A DNA stretch of 11,209 nt from an uncultured Desulfobulbaceae bacterium (GCA_947260045.1 CAMYOP010000183.1:2547-13755); one strand, 5' to 3'. Positions 1 to 7,423 are shown, counted from the first letter of the stretch. Notes: generated by a model from the sequence alone, not told the origin. Translations and numbers: made by a program.

Positions 1-527
1 CCAGTTGACTCTTCATGATAAAAATCTCAACACTAGTAATCATTGCAAGCATTTATTGTGCCAAGAAAGTTTTCGATTGCTAAATTTTAGAATTTACGGA
101 AACATAAAAGTCATTTTTTTCATTATGTCCTCTGAGTTTTTTTATAAATTCATTTCTTATTTAAATTTTTGAGATATATCTTTAGAAAATCGAGGAAGGC
201 TTTTTCCGTTTTTTGAACTGAAAATCAAAGCATTATCTTGTAAAATAGATGTTGTCTAATTTTACAAGTTAATTTCCCTTCAACTATTATTGTTGCCAGA
301 TCGAAGGTGTTAAATTCTTTTGTAATATCAAACAAAAGGAGCCTGTTGTAATGTCTAACTACTGACGTTACTTGATTTAAAGCGGGCAAGTGTCAGGCAA
401 AATTGGGGCTTGGGACTATTTTTTATCAGGTCAGATTTAGTTTTCTACAGTTTAAAGGAAGGTCTGGCTATTTGAATTTTTGTCTGTTGGGAAAATACTG
501 TACAGAGATATATTTTTGGATTGAGTT
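1..527. other. AT-rich region without a recognisable gene
   Basis: No reading frame here has both a start with a ribosome-binding site and a plausible length. The first 250 bases are very AT-rich. Three things stand out. There is a long hairpin at 237-268 (listed separately). There is a Shine-Dalgarno-like AAAAGGAG at 334-341, followed 9 bases later by an ATG that opens only a four-codon frame (MSNY, stop at 363-365). There is also a possible sigma-70 promoter for the downstream lipoprotein gene: TTGAAT at about 473, an 18-base spacer, then TACTGT. The promoter is a weak match. The region may be a plain intergenic stretch or the remains of a decayed gene; I could not recognise any protein remnant. 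Confidence 0.6.
237..268. repeat. long inverted repeat (hairpin)
   Basis: CTTGTAAAAT at 237-246 is the exact reverse complement of ATTTTACAAG at 259-268. Allowing one bulged A at 259, the stem continues with TAGA (246-249) against TCTA (255-258). That gives about 13 paired bases around a 5-base loop. No run of T follows on either side, so it is not a standard intrinsic terminator. It could be an operator, an RNA processing or stability element, or a palindromic repeat. Its function is unknown. Confidence 0.6.
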
Positions 528-1138
528 ATGAAATTTTATCGCTTTGTCTTCTTGATGGTGACACTTGCTTTTTGTCTGCTTGTTGCTGCCTGCGAGGATA
601 CTAATATTCAGCTGGCGGCTGAGGCAGGAATGGATGCAGTGAAGGCAATTACACTTTCCAGCAAAGCAGTTGCCAGTCTTTCCGAGCAGTCGGCTAGGTA
701 TTCTGATGGCCAAAATGAAGTTGCATCGGCTGGTAATAGTTATGCAAAACGTCTATTGGGGTTGGTTGGAGAGCATCTGCTTGAAGACGGCGTAGAGTTT
801 AACTTTAAAGTGTATCTTGACCCCACAATTAATGCCTTTGCAATGGGCGATGGAACCATTCGAATTTATAGTGGCTTGATGGATATTTTATCAGATGATG
901 AACTTTTATTTGTTATTGGACATGAAATGGGCCATGTCGTCAAACAGCATATCAGGAAAAAGATGAGGCTTGCCTATGCTGGCAGCGCAATCCGAATGAA
1001 AGGGAGGCTGCAGTTTCTGCTCTGAAAAAACTTGCAGCACAGGGAGATAATCCTAAATTTTTAAACTTTCTCTCCAGTCATCCAGAACCGGAAAAGCGGG
1101 CAATGAGACTTGCCAAACAACTGGCTATGAATAAGTAG
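528..1138 (+). pseudogene. M48 metalloprotease lipoprotein (LoiP/YggG-like), broken by internal deletion and frameshift
   Basis: The first 156 codons encode a periplasmic, membrane-anchored M48 zinc protease of the LoiP/YggG type. These remove misfolded envelope proteins. The signal peptide ends in a lipobox (V19-A-A-C22). The family block NAFAMGDGTIRIYSGLMD is present, as is the zinc site HEMGH at residues 132-136. After AGSAIR (residue 156) the frame runs into nine unrelated residues and stops at 1025. The proper C-terminus then appears in another frame, from about 995 to the stop at 1136-1138: EREAAVSALKKLAAQGD and SSHPEPEKRAMRL, which match the family's final helices. Against the roughly 250-residue E. 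coli protein, about 50 residues are missing. These normally carry the helix with the third zinc ligand (E in the E-A-D motif). The missing length must be 1 modulo 3. The start is the only ATG ahead of the signal peptide, and its ribosome-binding site is weak. As written, no active enzyme can be made; a sequencing or assembly fault is the alternative. Confidence 0.85.
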
Positions 1139-1255
1139 ATGGAACTCTTAAGAAATTATCTATGATAAGGAAAGTTGAAGCGCTGGCGTAGACGTGTTCT
1201 TTGGTATCAGGGGTGAACGCTGGGTTGCTGCTAATAATTAATGGGCAATTGCTTT

Positions 1256-1465
1256 TTAATTAAATTGACGCAGCTTGAGACTTTCCTGGTTATACACTTC
1301 CAGTGCTTCATTTCTGTCGCTTCCTGCGTGGATAACTCTACCATTTTTAACAACCTGGTATGTATGATTCAGGTAGGTTTTGACCTCAAGCGTTCCGCTA
1401 AATGATCCGTTTTGGAAGATCAATTCAGATTTGTCTGTTTCCCATGTATTTTTCAGCACTAACAT
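1256..1465 (-). CDS. small hypothetical protein, 69 aa
   Basis: I do not recognise this protein. It is 69 residues long, hydrophilic, with no signal peptide or membrane segment. The middle looks beta-rich (SELIFQNGSFSGTLEVKTYLNHTYQVVKNGRVIHAG), and the last third (DRNEALEVYNQESLKLRQF) looks helical. It is judged real because an excellent ribosome-binding site, GAGGAG at 1472-1477 on the minus strand, lies six bases before the ATG. A perfect TATAAT sits about 60 bases upstream. It lies between the broken protease gene, facing the other way, and the antiporter gene, which is transcribed the same way but 271 bases upstream. It therefore probably has its own promoter. No function can be assigned. 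Confidence 0.65.
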   Translation of the reverse strand: MLVLKNTWETDKSELIFQNGSFSGTLEVKTYLNHTYQVVKNGRVIHAGSDRNEALEVYNQESLKLRQFN

Positions 1466-1524
1466 CTTTCTCTCCTCGATTGTTTCTGTTTGAGGCAGTT
1501 AGACCTCGTTGGGCCTGTTTTACA

Positions 1525-1530
1525 ATTATA
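1525..1530 (-). promoter_or_regulatory. candidate -10 element for the 69-aa gene
   Basis: On the minus strand this reads TATAAT, a perfect sigma-70 -10 box, about 60 bases upstream of the ATG at 1465. That would give a leader of roughly 50 bases ahead of a strong ribosome-binding site. The -35 region at normal spacing (GCTTTG) is a poor match, so the call rests on the -10 box and the position. Confidence 0.35.
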
Positions 1531-1735
1531 GTAAGCTTGCACGAAAGCAAAGCGGATATTTTAAGTGTTAGAAGGGCTGAAAAAAGATTCCTTTCCATTT
1601 ATTATAGAACAAAATTAACGAAAAAAAACAATTAAAAAATTACGCATTGATATCAGTATTTTGTGGTTTTTGCTGTAAGGTTGGGCTATTTGAAAAGCAG
1701 ATAGCTTCTGTAATGTTTCTCTATATACTAAGAGT

Positions 1736-3712
1736 CTAGACTGGGTGTCCGTGGAGAAATTCACGAGCTTTTTGGATGCATTCCTGATCACCAAGCAACA
1801 TTAACGTGTCTCCTTTTTCTAGTTGTTGTTCAGCAGGAGGGCTATAGTTGACCCGTTCATTGCGAACGATACCAACAACCGTGCAGCCCGTTTCTTTACG
1901 AAAATCCAATTCTGCAAGACTTTTGCCCAGACAGAGGGAGTCGTCAGGGACCGCCTGAAATTCTATTTCTCCACCTTCTAAAACTGAAAGATATCCTGAT
2001 AGGCTACGGGTTTTTTTGTTGTTTTGCCCGTAGCGCTGTTGGTGTTCCTCTCGTAGTTTGGACAGAACTTTAAGGGCTTGTCCGTCTGGGACGTGGAAAT
2101 GTTGAAGCAGGAAAGCGGAAAGCTCCAGGCCTGCGCCAAAATCATCGGTGATAACATCATCAGCTCCTGTTTTTAGAAGGTGATCAGCGCTTGCGAGAAA
2201 TTGGGTGCGGGCAAGAATGAAAAGATCAGGGCTCAGCTCTCGTGCTGCTTTGATCAGGCGAATCTGAGCAACAAGATCGTTTATGGCAAGAACAAGGGCT
2301 TTTGCACGCTGGATACCTGCTCCTTCTAAAACAGCAGGTACCGTGGCGTCACCGTGAATGATAACCTCACCGGCCATCTTGGCTGTTCTGACTGCTTCTC
2401 CGTTCATTTCGATATGGATATATGGTAGTTGCAGGTCCCTTAAGGTTTGAGCAACATTGCGCCCGGCGACTCCGTAGCCACAGATGATGACATGTCCCTC
2501 AAGGTTTCCTGTTCTTTCCTCGTCATCACTGGTCATGTGTACAAGTGGCCTGCCGAACCAGCCCGTAAGTGTAGCTGCAACCGTATGGAGTTGGGTGAAC
2601 ATAAGGGGTGTTAACAGCATAGAGAGCGTAATGACTGAAAGAATGAGCTGGTAGGTGTCGTCAGGAACTATTTTGAGATCTGATGCCTGCTTTAAAAGGA
2701 TAAAGGAAAATTCTCCACCCTGGAAGATTGCTAAACCAGCGGTAAGGGACAGACGTAATGGATAACGTATTGCAAACCCAGCCATTGTTCCAGCAAGCGT
2801 TTTTACAAGGCTCAGGCAGACAAGGCCGATCAGTACGTTCTGCCAATTTTGAATGAGCAGGTTGAGGTCAACGAGCATACCGATGGAGATGAAAAATACG
2901 GCAAGAAAAACATCTCGAAATGGAATTATATCGGCGATAACCTGATGGGAAGAGTCAGATTCAGCCAGTGCAAGTCCTGCAACAAAAGCACCAAGAGCAA
3001 GGGAAAGACCTGCTTGAGCCGTTACCCAGGCCGTTCCGAGAACCAGAGAGAGAATTGTCAGGCGAAAGAGCTCAGGAGATCTTGTTTTTAAGATAATCCT
3101 GAGAAAAGGTTGGAGGAGATACCGTGATAGAATAAACAGGCCTAACATGAGTGCACCTGCGCGAAAAAAAGTAAAAGGCGAAAATGTATGTGCTTCATTG
3201 CCAAGCAAGGGAAGGGCAATGAGGAAAATTATGACACCCAGATCCTGAAAAAGGAGAATCGCAAGACAGAGCCTGCCATAGGCAGAATCGACCTCACCTC
3301 TTTCCAGGAGAAGTTTCAGGACGATTGCCGTTGAGGAAAGACACAAGGCCATACCCAGGCAGATGGCTGTAGTTACAGTTTCACCCAGGAGAAAAGTTCC
3401 GATAAAAATTAAGATGAAAGTTATGGCAATCTGAGTGGAGCCGGCTTTTAGCATCAGGTCTTTCAGCCTGATGATGCGTCCATAGGAGAATTCAAGACCA
3501 ATAGTAAACAAGAGGAGGATAACACCTACTTCTGCGACCAGCTCGACTTCGTGAATTCCCTTAATCAGGTGAAAGCCATAAGGGCCTACAAGAAAACCAG
3601 TTGCCAGGTAACCGACAATTGGTGATTGGCGAAGCAGGCTGAAAAAATACGCGTTAACCAGGGCCAGGCCTAGTAAAATAAGAATATCCTGTAGGACTGA
3701 AAGGTCTGCCAT
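1736..3712 (-). CDS. KefB/KefC-like monovalent cation:proton antiporter (CPA2) with RCK domains
   Basis: This is an inner-membrane CPA2-family transporter that exchanges K+ or Na+ for protons, 658 residues long and apparently intact. Residues 1 to about 385 form the Na+/H+ exchanger domain with roughly 12 hydrophobic segments. Family motifs seen are PIVGYLATGFLVGP (31-44), ILLLFTIGLEF (65-75), LFQDLGV (154-160, with the conserved Gln-Asp), GAFVAGLALAES (241-252) and FFISIGMLVD (273-282). A TrkA-N/RCK domain follows at about 405-525. Its Rossmann motif is GYGVAG (412-417), with an acidic residue, E435, at the end of the second strand, which suggests NAD(H) binding. A TrkA-C domain occupies about 575-655. 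There is no KefF/KefG partner next to it, so glutathione gating as in E. coli KefC cannot be assumed. The ATG lacks a clear ribosome-binding site, but the N-terminus aligns with the family, and nothing upstream extends it. Confidence 0.9.
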   Translation of the reverse strand: MADLSVLQDILILLGLALVNAYFFSLLRQSPIVGYLATGFLVGPYGFHLIKGIHEVELVAEVGVILLLFTIGLEFSYGRIIRLKDLMLKAGSTQIAITFILIFIGTFLLGETVTTAICLGMALCLSSTAIVLKLLLERGEVDSAYGRLCLAILLFQDLGVIIFLIALPLLGNEAHTFSPFTFFRAGALMLGLFILSRYLLQPFLRIILKTRSPELFRLTILSLVLGTAWVTAQAGLSLALGAFVAGLALAESDSSHQVIADIIPFRDVFLAVFFISIGMLVDLNLLIQNWQNVLIGLVCLSLVKTLAGTMAGFAIRYPLRLSLTAGLAIFQGGEFSFILLKQASDLKIVPDDTYQLILSVITLSMLLTPLMFTQLHTVAATLTGWFGRPLVHMTSDDEERTGNLEGHVIICGYGVAGRNVAQTLRDLQLPYIHIEMNGEAVRTAKMAGEVIIHGDATVPAVLEGAGIQRAKALVLAINDLVAQIRLIKAARELSPDLFILARTQFLASADHLLKTGADDVITDDFGAGLELSAFLLQHFHVPDGQALKVLSKLREEHQQRYGQNNKKTRSLSGYLSVLEGGEIEFQAVPDDSLCLGKSLAELDFRKETGCTVVGIVRNERVNYSPPAEQQLEKGDTLMLLGDQECIQKAREFLHGHPV

Positions 3713-3729
3713 AATAAATATATTTCTAT

Positions 3730-3757
3730 TTTAAATATTAAATATCGTATATTTAAA
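3730..3757. repeat. AT-rich inverted repeat in divergent intergenic region
   Basis: TTTAAATAT at 3730-3738 is repeated inverted as ATATTTAAA at 3749-3757. A second register, TAAATAT-cgt-ATATTTA (3739-3755), overlaps it. It lies 18 bases upstream of the antiporter start and about 90 bases ahead of the NlpC/P60 gene. That position suits a repressor site or the antiporter's promoter region, but such AT-rich symmetry also arises by chance. Confidence 0.3.
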
Positions 3758-3832
3758 CTATTCATCATTAAAGCCTTTGTTGTAAACAGTATGATAGGAA
3801 TTTTTCTCAAGACTCATCTTAAAGCTGCATAT

Positions 3833-3842
3833 AAGGGAGGTG
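3833..3842 (+). promoter_or_regulatory. strong ribosome-binding site fixing a TTG start
   Basis: AAGGGAGGTG is a near-perfect Shine-Dalgarno sequence. It is followed four bases later by TTG at 3847-3849. No ATG or GTG at suitable spacing gives a complete lipoprotein signal peptide, so the TTG is taken as the start. Confidence 0.75.
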
Positions 3843-3846
3843 TAAA

Positions 3847-4347
3847 TTGTCTGTTTTTTTGAGGCAGTTAGTTTTGTTCGCGGCTCTCCTTTTGATGCTG
3901 GGAGCGTGCGGAAAGTCAAAGCTTCAGCATACTACCGTTATTGTCACAGCCACTGGAAAAAAGGTTAATCTAGCCAATACAGTCTTTGTCAAGCAGGTCC
4001 TCTATGAACAGTATCAAGCCTGGAAAGGTGTTCCCTATAGAGAAGGGGGAGGAGGGAGAAAAGGTATAGATTGTTCAGGGTTTGTTTATGTCACTTTTCG
4101 TGAAAAATTTGGACGAATAATGCCAAGAACCACCAAGGGGCAAAGTACTCTCGGTAGCAATATAGGGCAAAAAAGTTTACAGGCCGGTGATTTGGTATTT
4201 TTTAAAACCGGATTTTTTACAAAGCATGTAGGCATCTTTATTGAAAACAGAAATTTTATGCATGCTTCCACCAGTAAGGGGGTAATGATTTCAAGCCTTG
4301 ATAATGTTTACTGGTCTGATAAATATTGGATGGCAAAACGGCTGTAG
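3847..4347 (+). CDS. NlpC/P60 murein endopeptidase lipoprotein (MepS/Spr-like)
   Basis: This is a lipid-anchored cell-wall hydrolase expected to cut peptide cross-links in peptidoglycan from the periplasmic side, 166 residues. The signal peptide (1-20) ends in the lipobox L-G-A-C21. Residue 22 is Gly, not Asp, which fits outer-membrane sorting. The NlpC/P60 domain covers about 48-166. The catalytic Cys is C76 in GIDCSGFV, the His is H127 in KHVGIF, and the third residue is H139 in FMHAS. The spacings, 51 and 12 residues, are the same as in E. coli MepS (C68, H119, H131). The start is TTG, fixed by AAGGGAGGTG. The gene stands alone, divergent from the antiporter and convergent with the aminotransferase. 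Substrate specificity (D-Ala-mDAP or another bond) cannot be read from sequence. Confidence 0.9.
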   Translation: MSVFLRQLVLFAALLLMLGACGKSKLQHTTVIVTATGKKVNLANTVFVKQVLYEQYQAWKGVPYREGGGGRKGIDCSGFVYVTFREKFGRIMPRTTKGQSTLGSNIGQKSLQAGDLVFFKTGFFTKHVGIFIENRNFMHASTSKGVMISSLDNVYWSDKYWMAKRL

Positions 4348-4471
4348 GGCCTCTTTTTTGCAGGTGCAGTAAGTTTTTCCTAAGACAAAGAGGACCGAAT
4401 ATTATTGGGAAAAAATAATAGGTACCCTCCTTTTTAGTTTCTAACTGATTTTTAGTAGTAACATAGGTATT
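4348..4471. terminator. possible terminator region between convergent genes
   Basis: Two modest hairpins lie between the converging genes. CCTCTTT (4350-4356) pairs with AAAGAGG (4387-4393) across a 30-base loop. TATTATT (4400-4406) pairs with AATAATA (4414-4420) around a 7-base loop, with a T-run at 4431-4435 further on. Neither is a textbook intrinsic terminator. The position makes a terminator function likely, but the exact element is uncertain. Confidence 0.25.
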
Positions 4472-5636
4472 TTATGTATCCAGCGAAGCAATTATTTCAT
4501 CCAGTATTTCCACGCAACAGTCAACATGCTCTTTTGTGATAATGAGTGGCGGGGCAAATCGAATGGTATTTGGGCCACAGCCAAGGATGATCAGGCCTTG
4601 GTAAAATGCTCTGTCTAAAATAAGATCGCGTTTTCTGGCATCGGGTTCGTGGCTGCTGCAGTCTGTAACTATTTCCATGCCTACCATTAAGCCACGGCCG
4701 CGGACATCGCCTATGCAGTCGTGTTTATCCTTTAGCTCAAGCAGTCTTGACTGTAGATAATCTCCAGTATGGCGAGCATTCTCTATCAGTTTGCTTTCCA
4801 GCAGCTCAATGGTTTTAAGAGCGGCAGCGCAACTGACAGGATTGCCGCCAAAGGTTGAAGCATGGGCACCTGGGGGCCAGTCCATGACCTCTTTGTCAGC
4901 AATAATTGCACCAAGCGGCATGCCAGAGGCAATGCCTTTTGCAGTACAGATTATGTCTGCCTCTATCTGAAAATGGTCAAGTGCAAACATTTTGCCTGTT
5001 CGGCCCATACCCGATTGTACCTCATCAGCCACAAGAAGCATCCCGTGCTTTTTGGTCAATTCGCGCAGTTGCACCATGTATTCTTTCGGAGGAACTATAT
5101 AGCCACCTTCTCCCTGGATGGGTTCAATGAAAATGGCTGCTACTTCAGATGGAGGGACGGTTTTTTGAAAGAGGATTGTTTCGAGGTATTGAAAACATTC
5201 AAGGTTGCATTGGCCATATTTCTGCCCAAACTGGCATCTGTAGCAATATGGGTAAGGGATGTGGGTGATACCAGCCAGCAGAGGTGAAAAACCCTTTTTT
5301 TGTATAACTTTACTGCCGGTCAGGGAGAGGGCTCCCATGGTTCTGCCGTGAAAGGCACCAATATAGGCCAGAAAACGGACCCTTCCGGTTTTATGGCGTG
5401 CTAGCTTGATCGCTGCCTCCACTGATTCTGCTCCAGAGTTGGTGAATGCCTGCGCAGAAGTCGAGAAATTCATTGCCGTCTATGTCGGTGAGGATGGCTC
5501 CTTTTCCCTGGTCGGCCACGCAGGGATAATCACGGGTGTATGATGGTGACACATATTTGTCGTCTTTGTCGATGACTTGTTTGGCAAGTGGTCCAGGAAG
5601 TTCTGTTTTAATATTTGGGAAAGGATATTTTTTCAT
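4472..5636 (-). pseudogene. class III (PLP) aminotransferase, GabT-like, broken by internal deletion and frameshift
   Basis: This is a cytoplasmic pyridoxal-phosphate aminotransferase of the 4-aminobutyrate/omega-amino-acid group. Translation should begin at the ATG at 5634-5636 (MKKYPFPN), with AAAGGA a few bases upstream that overlaps the end of the dehydrogenase gene. The N-terminal part is read as far as NEFLDFCAGI. It then meets the rest (FTNSGAESVEAAIKLARHKTG, onward to 4472) in another frame, with the junction near 5444-5450. Compared with E. coli GabT, roughly 55-60 residues are missing. These are the segment with the conserved GHxHP and the helices leading to the S/TGSEA block. The missing length must be 2 modulo 3. 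The remainder keeps EPIQGEGG, ADEVQSGMGRTG and the PLP lysine in TAKGIASG. It also has a four-cysteine insert (CYRC then C-x3-C) seen in some archaeal and bacterial relatives. Substrate is unknown; with the neighbouring ALDH7 gene, lysine or a similar amine is the best guess. A sequence error is possible. Confidence 0.85.
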
Positions 5637-5646
5637 GGATTTCCTT

Positions 5647-7194
5647 TTATTGCTCAAATTGAATACCCTGGGCCAGCATTGTGCTGCCACTCCAGTTTAC
5701 TGTGTTTGATTGCCTGCGCATGTAACTTTTCCAGGCATCTGAACCAGACTCTCTGCCCCCGCCTGTTTCTTTTTCACCTCCAAAGGCAAGGCCAATTTCT
5801 GCACCACTTGTTCCCAGGTTGACATTTGCAATGCCACAATCAGAACCTAAGGCAGAAAGAAAGGTTTCGGCCTCAAGGAGATCGTTTGTAAATATTGCAG
5901 AGCTTAGGCCTTGGGGAACATTATTATGGATGTTTATCGCTTCCTGTAGTGAGTCTTGGTATTCGAGTACATACAGTATGGGTACAAAGGTTTCTTTTTG
6001 TATAAGGGGAAGATGAACAGGAGCTTTGACAATTGCAGGCGTAACGTAACAAGATCCAGGGTAGTCATCTCCGCTGAGTTGTTTGCCTCCGTATAATATG
6101 TGTCCCCCTTGCTCTTCAATGCTTGACAGCGCCTGCATCATGATTTCTACAGTTTGCCCTGAGACAACAGGTCCCATGAGGTTGTTGTCGTCAAAAGGAT
6201 TGCCTATGCGGAGGTTTTGGTAATAGGTAAGGAGTTTGTCTAGCATGGCTTGGGAAAGACCTTGTTCGATTATAATACGACGGGTGGTGGTGCAACGTTG
6301 ACCAGCAGTACCAATAGCCCCGAAAAAAATGTTTTCAGCGGCTAAATCCAGGTTTGCCTTCGGAGTAACGATAACTCCGTTATTTCCGCCAAGTTCTAAA
6401 ATTGTTTTTCCCAGTCGACTCGCAACAGTCTTGGCAATATGTTTCCCTGTCTCGGTAGAGCCTGTGTAGCTGACCAGGTTAATGCGTGGATCATTATTTA
6501 AGAGCTCGCCAATTTCTGAGCCGCTTCCCGTTACCAGAGTGGAAATGGCTGGATTAAGTTCATTTTTTTTCAGGACACGTCCAAAAATATTCTGGCAGAC
6601 AATGGCAGTGAGGGGCGTTTTGCTTGCTGGCTTCCAGACAACTACATTTCCACAGATAAGGGCGATGGTGAGATTCCATGCCCAGACAGCTGTTGGGAAG
6701 TTAAAAGCAGTGATAACTCCCACAATACCAAGTGGATGCCATTGTTCAAACATACGGTGATAAGGACGTTCACTATGGGTCTGGACTCCATACAGCTGAC
6801 GGGATAGGCCACAGGCAAAGTCACAGATGTCTATCATTTCCTGCACTTCACCGAGACTTTCCTGGATGGATTTTCCCATCTCCAGGGTAATCAGCCTTGC
6901 CAGTTTATTTTTACTCAGGCGAAGCTCCTGCCCAAGCTGGCGAATGATTTCTCCTCGTTTTGGGCTTGGAGTGGATCGCCATGAGTAAAAGGCTTGTTCG
7001 GCGGCATTTACAACTTGTTCGTAGTCCTGTTTGCCAGCCAGGATTACTTCCGCAATAACAGTATCGTTTACAGGTGAGGTAACAGAGAGTCTTTTTCCAT
7101 GGCCTATCCAGTCTGTACCATCGGAGGAGCCAGCATTCATCTGGTCAAGGTCGAGGGCCTGAAGTATTTCTTGAATATCTGTATTTGAAAGCAC
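5647..7194 (-). CDS. ALDH7/antiquitin-family semialdehyde dehydrogenase (probable aminoadipate-semialdehyde dehydrogenase)
   Basis: This is a cytoplasmic NAD-dependent aldehyde dehydrogenase, 515 residues, close to human antiquitin (ALDH7A1, about 511 aa) and bacterial AmaB. That family oxidises alpha-aminoadipate semialdehyde (in equilibrium with piperideine-6-carboxylate) in lysine breakdown. Visible motifs, numbered from the GTG start, are TAFNFP (N165), VWKPAS (K188), the general base in LELGGNN (E267) and the catalytic Cys in GTAGQRCTTTRR (C301). The family-typical tail is GGEKETGGGRESGSDAWKSYMRR, then LAQGIQF. The start chosen is GTG at 7192-7194, four bases after AAGGAGA (7199-7205, minus strand). 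Extending upstream to a TTG at 7284 adds 30 residues with no family match and no ribosome-binding site. The aminotransferase starts 10 bases after this stop, so the two form an operon: amine to semialdehyde to acid. Other semialdehyde substrates remain possible. Confidence 0.88.
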   Translation of the reverse strand: MLSNTDIQEILQALDLDQMNAGSSDGTDWIGHGKRLSVTSPVNDTVIAEVILAGKQDYEQVVNAAEQAFYSWRSTPSPKRGEIIRQLGQELRLSKNKLARLITLEMGKSIQESLGEVQEMIDICDFACGLSRQLYGVQTHSERPYHRMFEQWHPLGIVGVITAFNFPTAVWAWNLTIALICGNVVVWKPASKTPLTAIVCQNIFGRVLKKNELNPAISTLVTGSGSEIGELLNNDPRINLVSYTGSTETGKHIAKTVASRLGKTILELGGNNGVIVTPKANLDLAAENIFFGAIGTAGQRCTTTRRIIIEQGLSQAMLDKLLTYYQNLRIGNPFDDNNLMGPVVSGQTVEIMMQALSSIEEQGGHILYGGKQLSGDDYPGSCYVTPAIVKAPVHLPLIQKETFVPILYVLEYQDSLQEAINIHNNVPQGLSSAIFTNDLLEAETFLSALGSDCGIANVNLGTSGAEIGLAFGGEKETGGGRESGSDAWKSYMRRQSNTVNWSGSTMLAQGIQFEQ

Positions 7195-7267
7195 TTTTTC
7201 TCCTTTTTGAATTTTTTGTGAGCGTATGATCGCTTGCACAGGATAAGGATTAAAAGAAAAAGCTACG

Positions 7268-7343
7268 TCTTGTTTTCTAGACAAGATTTCTCATGGTAGT
7301 GAATCTTCGATAATGTTTTGAGAAAGGGTTCAAATTAATTATA
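7268..7343 (-). promoter_or_regulatory. candidate promoter and leader of the ALDH7-aminotransferase operon
   Basis: On the minus strand TATAAT occurs at 7343 down to 7338, about 145 bases ahead of the GTG start. No good -35 box lies at 17 bases. Within the predicted leader, TCTTGT (7268-7273) and ACAAGA (7281-7286) form a 6-bp inverted repeat. Only the -10 box and the lack of other genes between here and 7194 support the call. Confidence 0.3.
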
Positions 7344-7423
7344 CATGATAACTTGCTGAATTAAAAACAAGAGATTGCTGCGTATTACTTCTTTTTGATA
7401 GATTTTTACAGGGAAGGGAAAAT

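Noticed and set aside
193..214. Possible intrinsic terminator GGAA-loop-TTCC followed by six T
   Set aside because: The stem is only 4 bp and no gene is seen upstream of it within the window.
1402..1635. 77-codon plus-strand open frame
   Set aside because: It overlaps the 69-aa gene and its promoter on the other strand, has no ribosome-binding site, and its composition looks random.
1732..1742. AGTCTAGACT palindrome at the antiporter stop codon
   Set aside because: A 10-base palindrome overlapping the stop is short and has no loop or T-run; chance is the simplest explanation.
4862..5287. 141-codon plus-strand open frame
   Set aside because: It lies wholly antisense to the aminotransferase, which has clear family motifs; its translation has no recognisable features and no ribosome-binding site.
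4472..5473. 333-codon frame as a complete independent aminotransferase
   Set aside because: It lacks the N-terminal domain that is found in the adjacent frame, so a disrupted full-length gene explains both pieces better.
5637..5690. Upstream start for the aminotransferase at 5690
   Set aside because: It would overlap the end of the dehydrogenase, whereas the ATG at 5636 has its own ribosome-binding site and a family-like N-terminus.
7195..7284. N-terminal extension of the ALDH7 protein to a TTG
   Set aside because: The extra 30 residues do not match the family, and the GTG at 7194 has a strong AAGGAGA at good spacing.
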